Shown here: positions 62,469 through 64,000 of the stretch, one piece after another
How the letters are laid out: each line of letters starts with the position of its first letter
Numbering within the stretch: position 1 is the first letter of the stretch
DNA from: Propionibacteriaceae bacterium
GTDB taxonomy: Bacteria > Actinomycetota > Actinomycetes > Propionibacteriales > Propionibacteriaceae
DNA: 64,000 bases
Direction: 5' to 3'
Assembly: GCA_025965155.1 (NCBI GenBank)
Contig: JAOPXN010000096.1
Span: 19,138 to 83,137, forward strand
The notes under the pieces: model-generated
What the model saw: only the letters and a program-made list of their open reading frames with translations
What the model was told of the DNA's origin: nothing
Database searches by the model: none
Position numbers and translations under genes: made by a program

Positions 62469-64000
62469 CGGCCCGCCTCCTGGCTGTAGGGCTGGCCGGG
62501 CGCGGCTGCTCCGGGCACCGCCAGCGGAACGAACTCGTGCTCTAGCCCCGACTCGCCGCTCAGCACGACCAGATGACCGACCCAGGGATCACGCCGGCCC
62601 TCGTAGTCGCTGCGCCAGTGCGCCCCTCTGGACTCTTCGCGGGTACGGGCGGAGGCGACCACGGCGGTGGCGACGGTCATCAGGTTGGTTGCCTCCCAGC
62701 CCTCCAGACCCGCCTCCACGTCTGCTCCGACAGCCAGCCCATCGGCGGCGAGCCGGGTGAGCACGGCTGCGCACCGGTCCAGGCCTGCTGCGTCCCGCAG
62801 GCCGCCCGCGTACCGGCTCATCGCCTGCTGCATCGCCGGCACCACGGACCTGTCGATCAGCCCGGCAACGCGGTCGTCTATGGCGGGTGGACGCCTGGTC
62901 GGTGGTTCACGGTGCAGCAGGGCGGCGATGCGCCGGGCGAAGACGAGTCCCTCCAACAGCGAGTTGGAAGCCAGCCGGTTCGCGCCGTGCACCCCGGAGG
63001 AAGCCACCTCGCCGCAGGCGTACAGCCCGGTCAGGTTGGTGGCGCCGTCGATGTCGGTCTCGACCCCGCCGCAGAAGTAGTGACAGGCCGGGGCCACCGG
63101 GATCAGGTCGGTCACCGGGTCGATGCCGACCCGGCGGCAGCTGTGCAGGATGTTGGGGAACCGAACCCGCCACAGCTCCTCACCAAGCATCCGCCCGTCC
63201 AGCTGGACGTGGTCGGACCCCTCCTTGGCCATCTCCTTCATGATCCCCTTGGCCACTACGTCGCGAGGGGCCAGTTCGGCCAGCTCATGCTGCCCCACCA
63301 TGAACCGCTCGCCCGCGGCGTTCAGCAGATGGGCTCCCTCGCCGCGCACTGCCTCGCTCACCAGCGGCAGCTGACCACGGGCGCCGGCGCCCAGGTACAG
63401 CACGGTGGGATGGAACTGGATGAACTCGATGTCCCGCAGCCTTGCTCCGGCGCGTAGCGCGGCGGCGACGCCGTCACCGGTGGAGACCGGTGGGTTGGTG
63501 GTTGCTGCGTAGATCTGGCCGATGCCGCCGCTGGCCAGGACCACTGCACCTGCATGGATCGCGCCAACTCCACCCCGGGTGCCCTCACCCATCACGTGAA
63601 GCGTCACTCCGGCTACCGCGGGCCGCTCGCCCGGGCCAACCTCGGCGGGGATCAGGTCGAGGACCAGGGCGTGCTCGATGATCTCGATGGCCGGATCGGC
63701 CCGGACCGAGGCGATCAGCGCGCGCTCGATCTCGGCGCCGGTCGCGTCACCTCCCGCGTGCGCGATCCGGTCCCGGTGGTGGCCGCCCTCCCGGGTCAGT
63801 GCCAGCTCACCGCCGGGCGTCCGGTCGAACCGGGCGCCCAGCTCGATCAGCTCCCGCACCGCCCGCGGCCCCTCGTCCACCAGCACCTCGACCGCATCCC
63901 GATCGCACAGGCCCACCCCGGCCGTCAGGGTGTCGGCGAGGTGGTCTGCCGGGCTGTCGTCCGGCGCCAGTGCGACCGCGATGCCGCCCTGCGCCCAGCG
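62465..64000 (-). CDS. nadB: L-aspartate oxidase, 5' end beyond window
   Basis: FAD enzyme making iminoaspartate from aspartate, first step of de novo NAD synthesis. The frame is open to the right edge: 511 residues are visible from RWAQGGIAVALAPDDSP, so only the N-terminal FAD-binding Rossmann segment is missing. Present are the active-site HRDRIAHAGGDATG, EFIQFHPTVLY, ACHYFCGGVETDIDGATNL and GEVASSGVHGANRLASNSLLEG (split). Operon nadB-nadC (nadA probably precedes, outside). Confidence 0.95.
   Translation of the reverse strand, partial: RWAQGGIAVALAPDDSPADHLADTLTAGVGLCDRDAVEVLVDEGPRAVRELIELGARFDRTPGGELALTREGGHHRDRIAHAGGDATGAEIERALIASVRADPAIEIIEHALVLDLIPAEVGPGERPAVAGVTLHVMGEGTRGGVGAIHAGAVVLASGGIGQIYAATTNPPVSTGDGVAAALRAGARLRDIEFIQFHPTVLYLGAGARGQLPLVSEAVRGEGAHLLNAAGERFMVGQHELAELAPRDVVAKGIMKEMAKEGSDHVQLDGRMLGEELWRVRFPNILHSCRRVGIDPVTDLIPVAPACHYFCGGVETDIDGATNLTGLYACGEVASSGVHGANRLASNSLLEGLVFARRIAALLHREPPTRRPPAIDDRVAGLIDRSVVPAMQQAMSRYAGGLRDAAGLDRCAAVLTRLAADGLAVGADVEAGLEGWEATNLMTVATAVVASARTREESRGAHWRSDYEGRRDPWVGHLVVLSGESGLEHEFVPLAVPGAAAPGQPYSQEAGR

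Overview
The window is about 64 kb of high-GC DNA (about two thirds G+C) from an actinobacterium. Mycothiol genes (mshD, mtr), lsr2, a GlnR-type regulator, a fused hemD, MutT1-type nudix-phosphatase, bS22 and rex-hemA order all point there. Gene order resembles several mycobacterial neighbourhoods (sseC-cysA-glnR-mshD; hemACDB; hemL-gpm-ccdA-resB-ccsA; proC with its small neighbours; radA-disA-mutY). Style and content suggest Propionibacteriales, but the family is an inference. I saw no rRNA, tRNA, CRISPR array, prophage or insertion sequence. It reads as chromosomal core with a few accessory genes.

Layout. 1-4.6 kb: end of a VOC gene, dtd, a membrane protein, the sulfurtransferase pair sseC/sseA behind a candidate leader peptide, moaD, glnR. 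4.7-13.1 kb: mshD, then phosphate genes ppk, mutT1 and pstSCAB with a four-unit Pho box. 13.2-18.6 kb: a DUF2510 protein, a GH3 lipoprotein, bioY, mycothione reductase and a VOC enzyme with a clear promoter and operator. 18.7-19.8 kb: cysteine dioxygenase and rhodanese behind a second leader peptide. 19.9-31.9 kb: a long minus-strand run, rex-hemA-hemC-hemD-hemB-hemL-phosphatase-resA-ccdA-resB-ccsB, with a Rex operator at its head, coupling NADH/NAD+ sensing to heme and cytochrome c maturation. 31.9-37.7 kb: rhaM, glutaredoxin, an acyl-CoA ligase-like protein, HAD phosphatase, acyltransferase, epimerase and the 33-residue ribosomal protein bS22. 38-41 kb: beta-galactosidase. 41-47.8 kb: a small HTH protein, acuC, proC, asd, CPBP protein, proline dehydrogenase, a TIM-barrel isomerase. 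47.9-55.3 kb: a Cys-rich uncharacterised protein, VOC, hisC, radA, disA, mutY, a GntR regulator. 55.4-58.1 kb: aldo/keto reductase, a GH43-like protein, an EamA exporter. 58.3-64 kb: clpC with an in-frame amber codon, lsr2, nadC and the 3' part of nadB.

The most notable observations are: (i) two small leader peptides sharing a VDLxR...C motif, each followed by a compact hairpin and a sulfur gene pair; (ii) the single amber codon splitting clpC; (iii) a family of about 60-65 bp palindromic intergenic repeats, one of which contributes the hemB start codon; (iv) at least eleven genes whose -10 box ends 6-8 nt before the start codon, as expected for leaderless transcripts; (v) Rex, Pho, MarR-like and LacI-like operator candidates.
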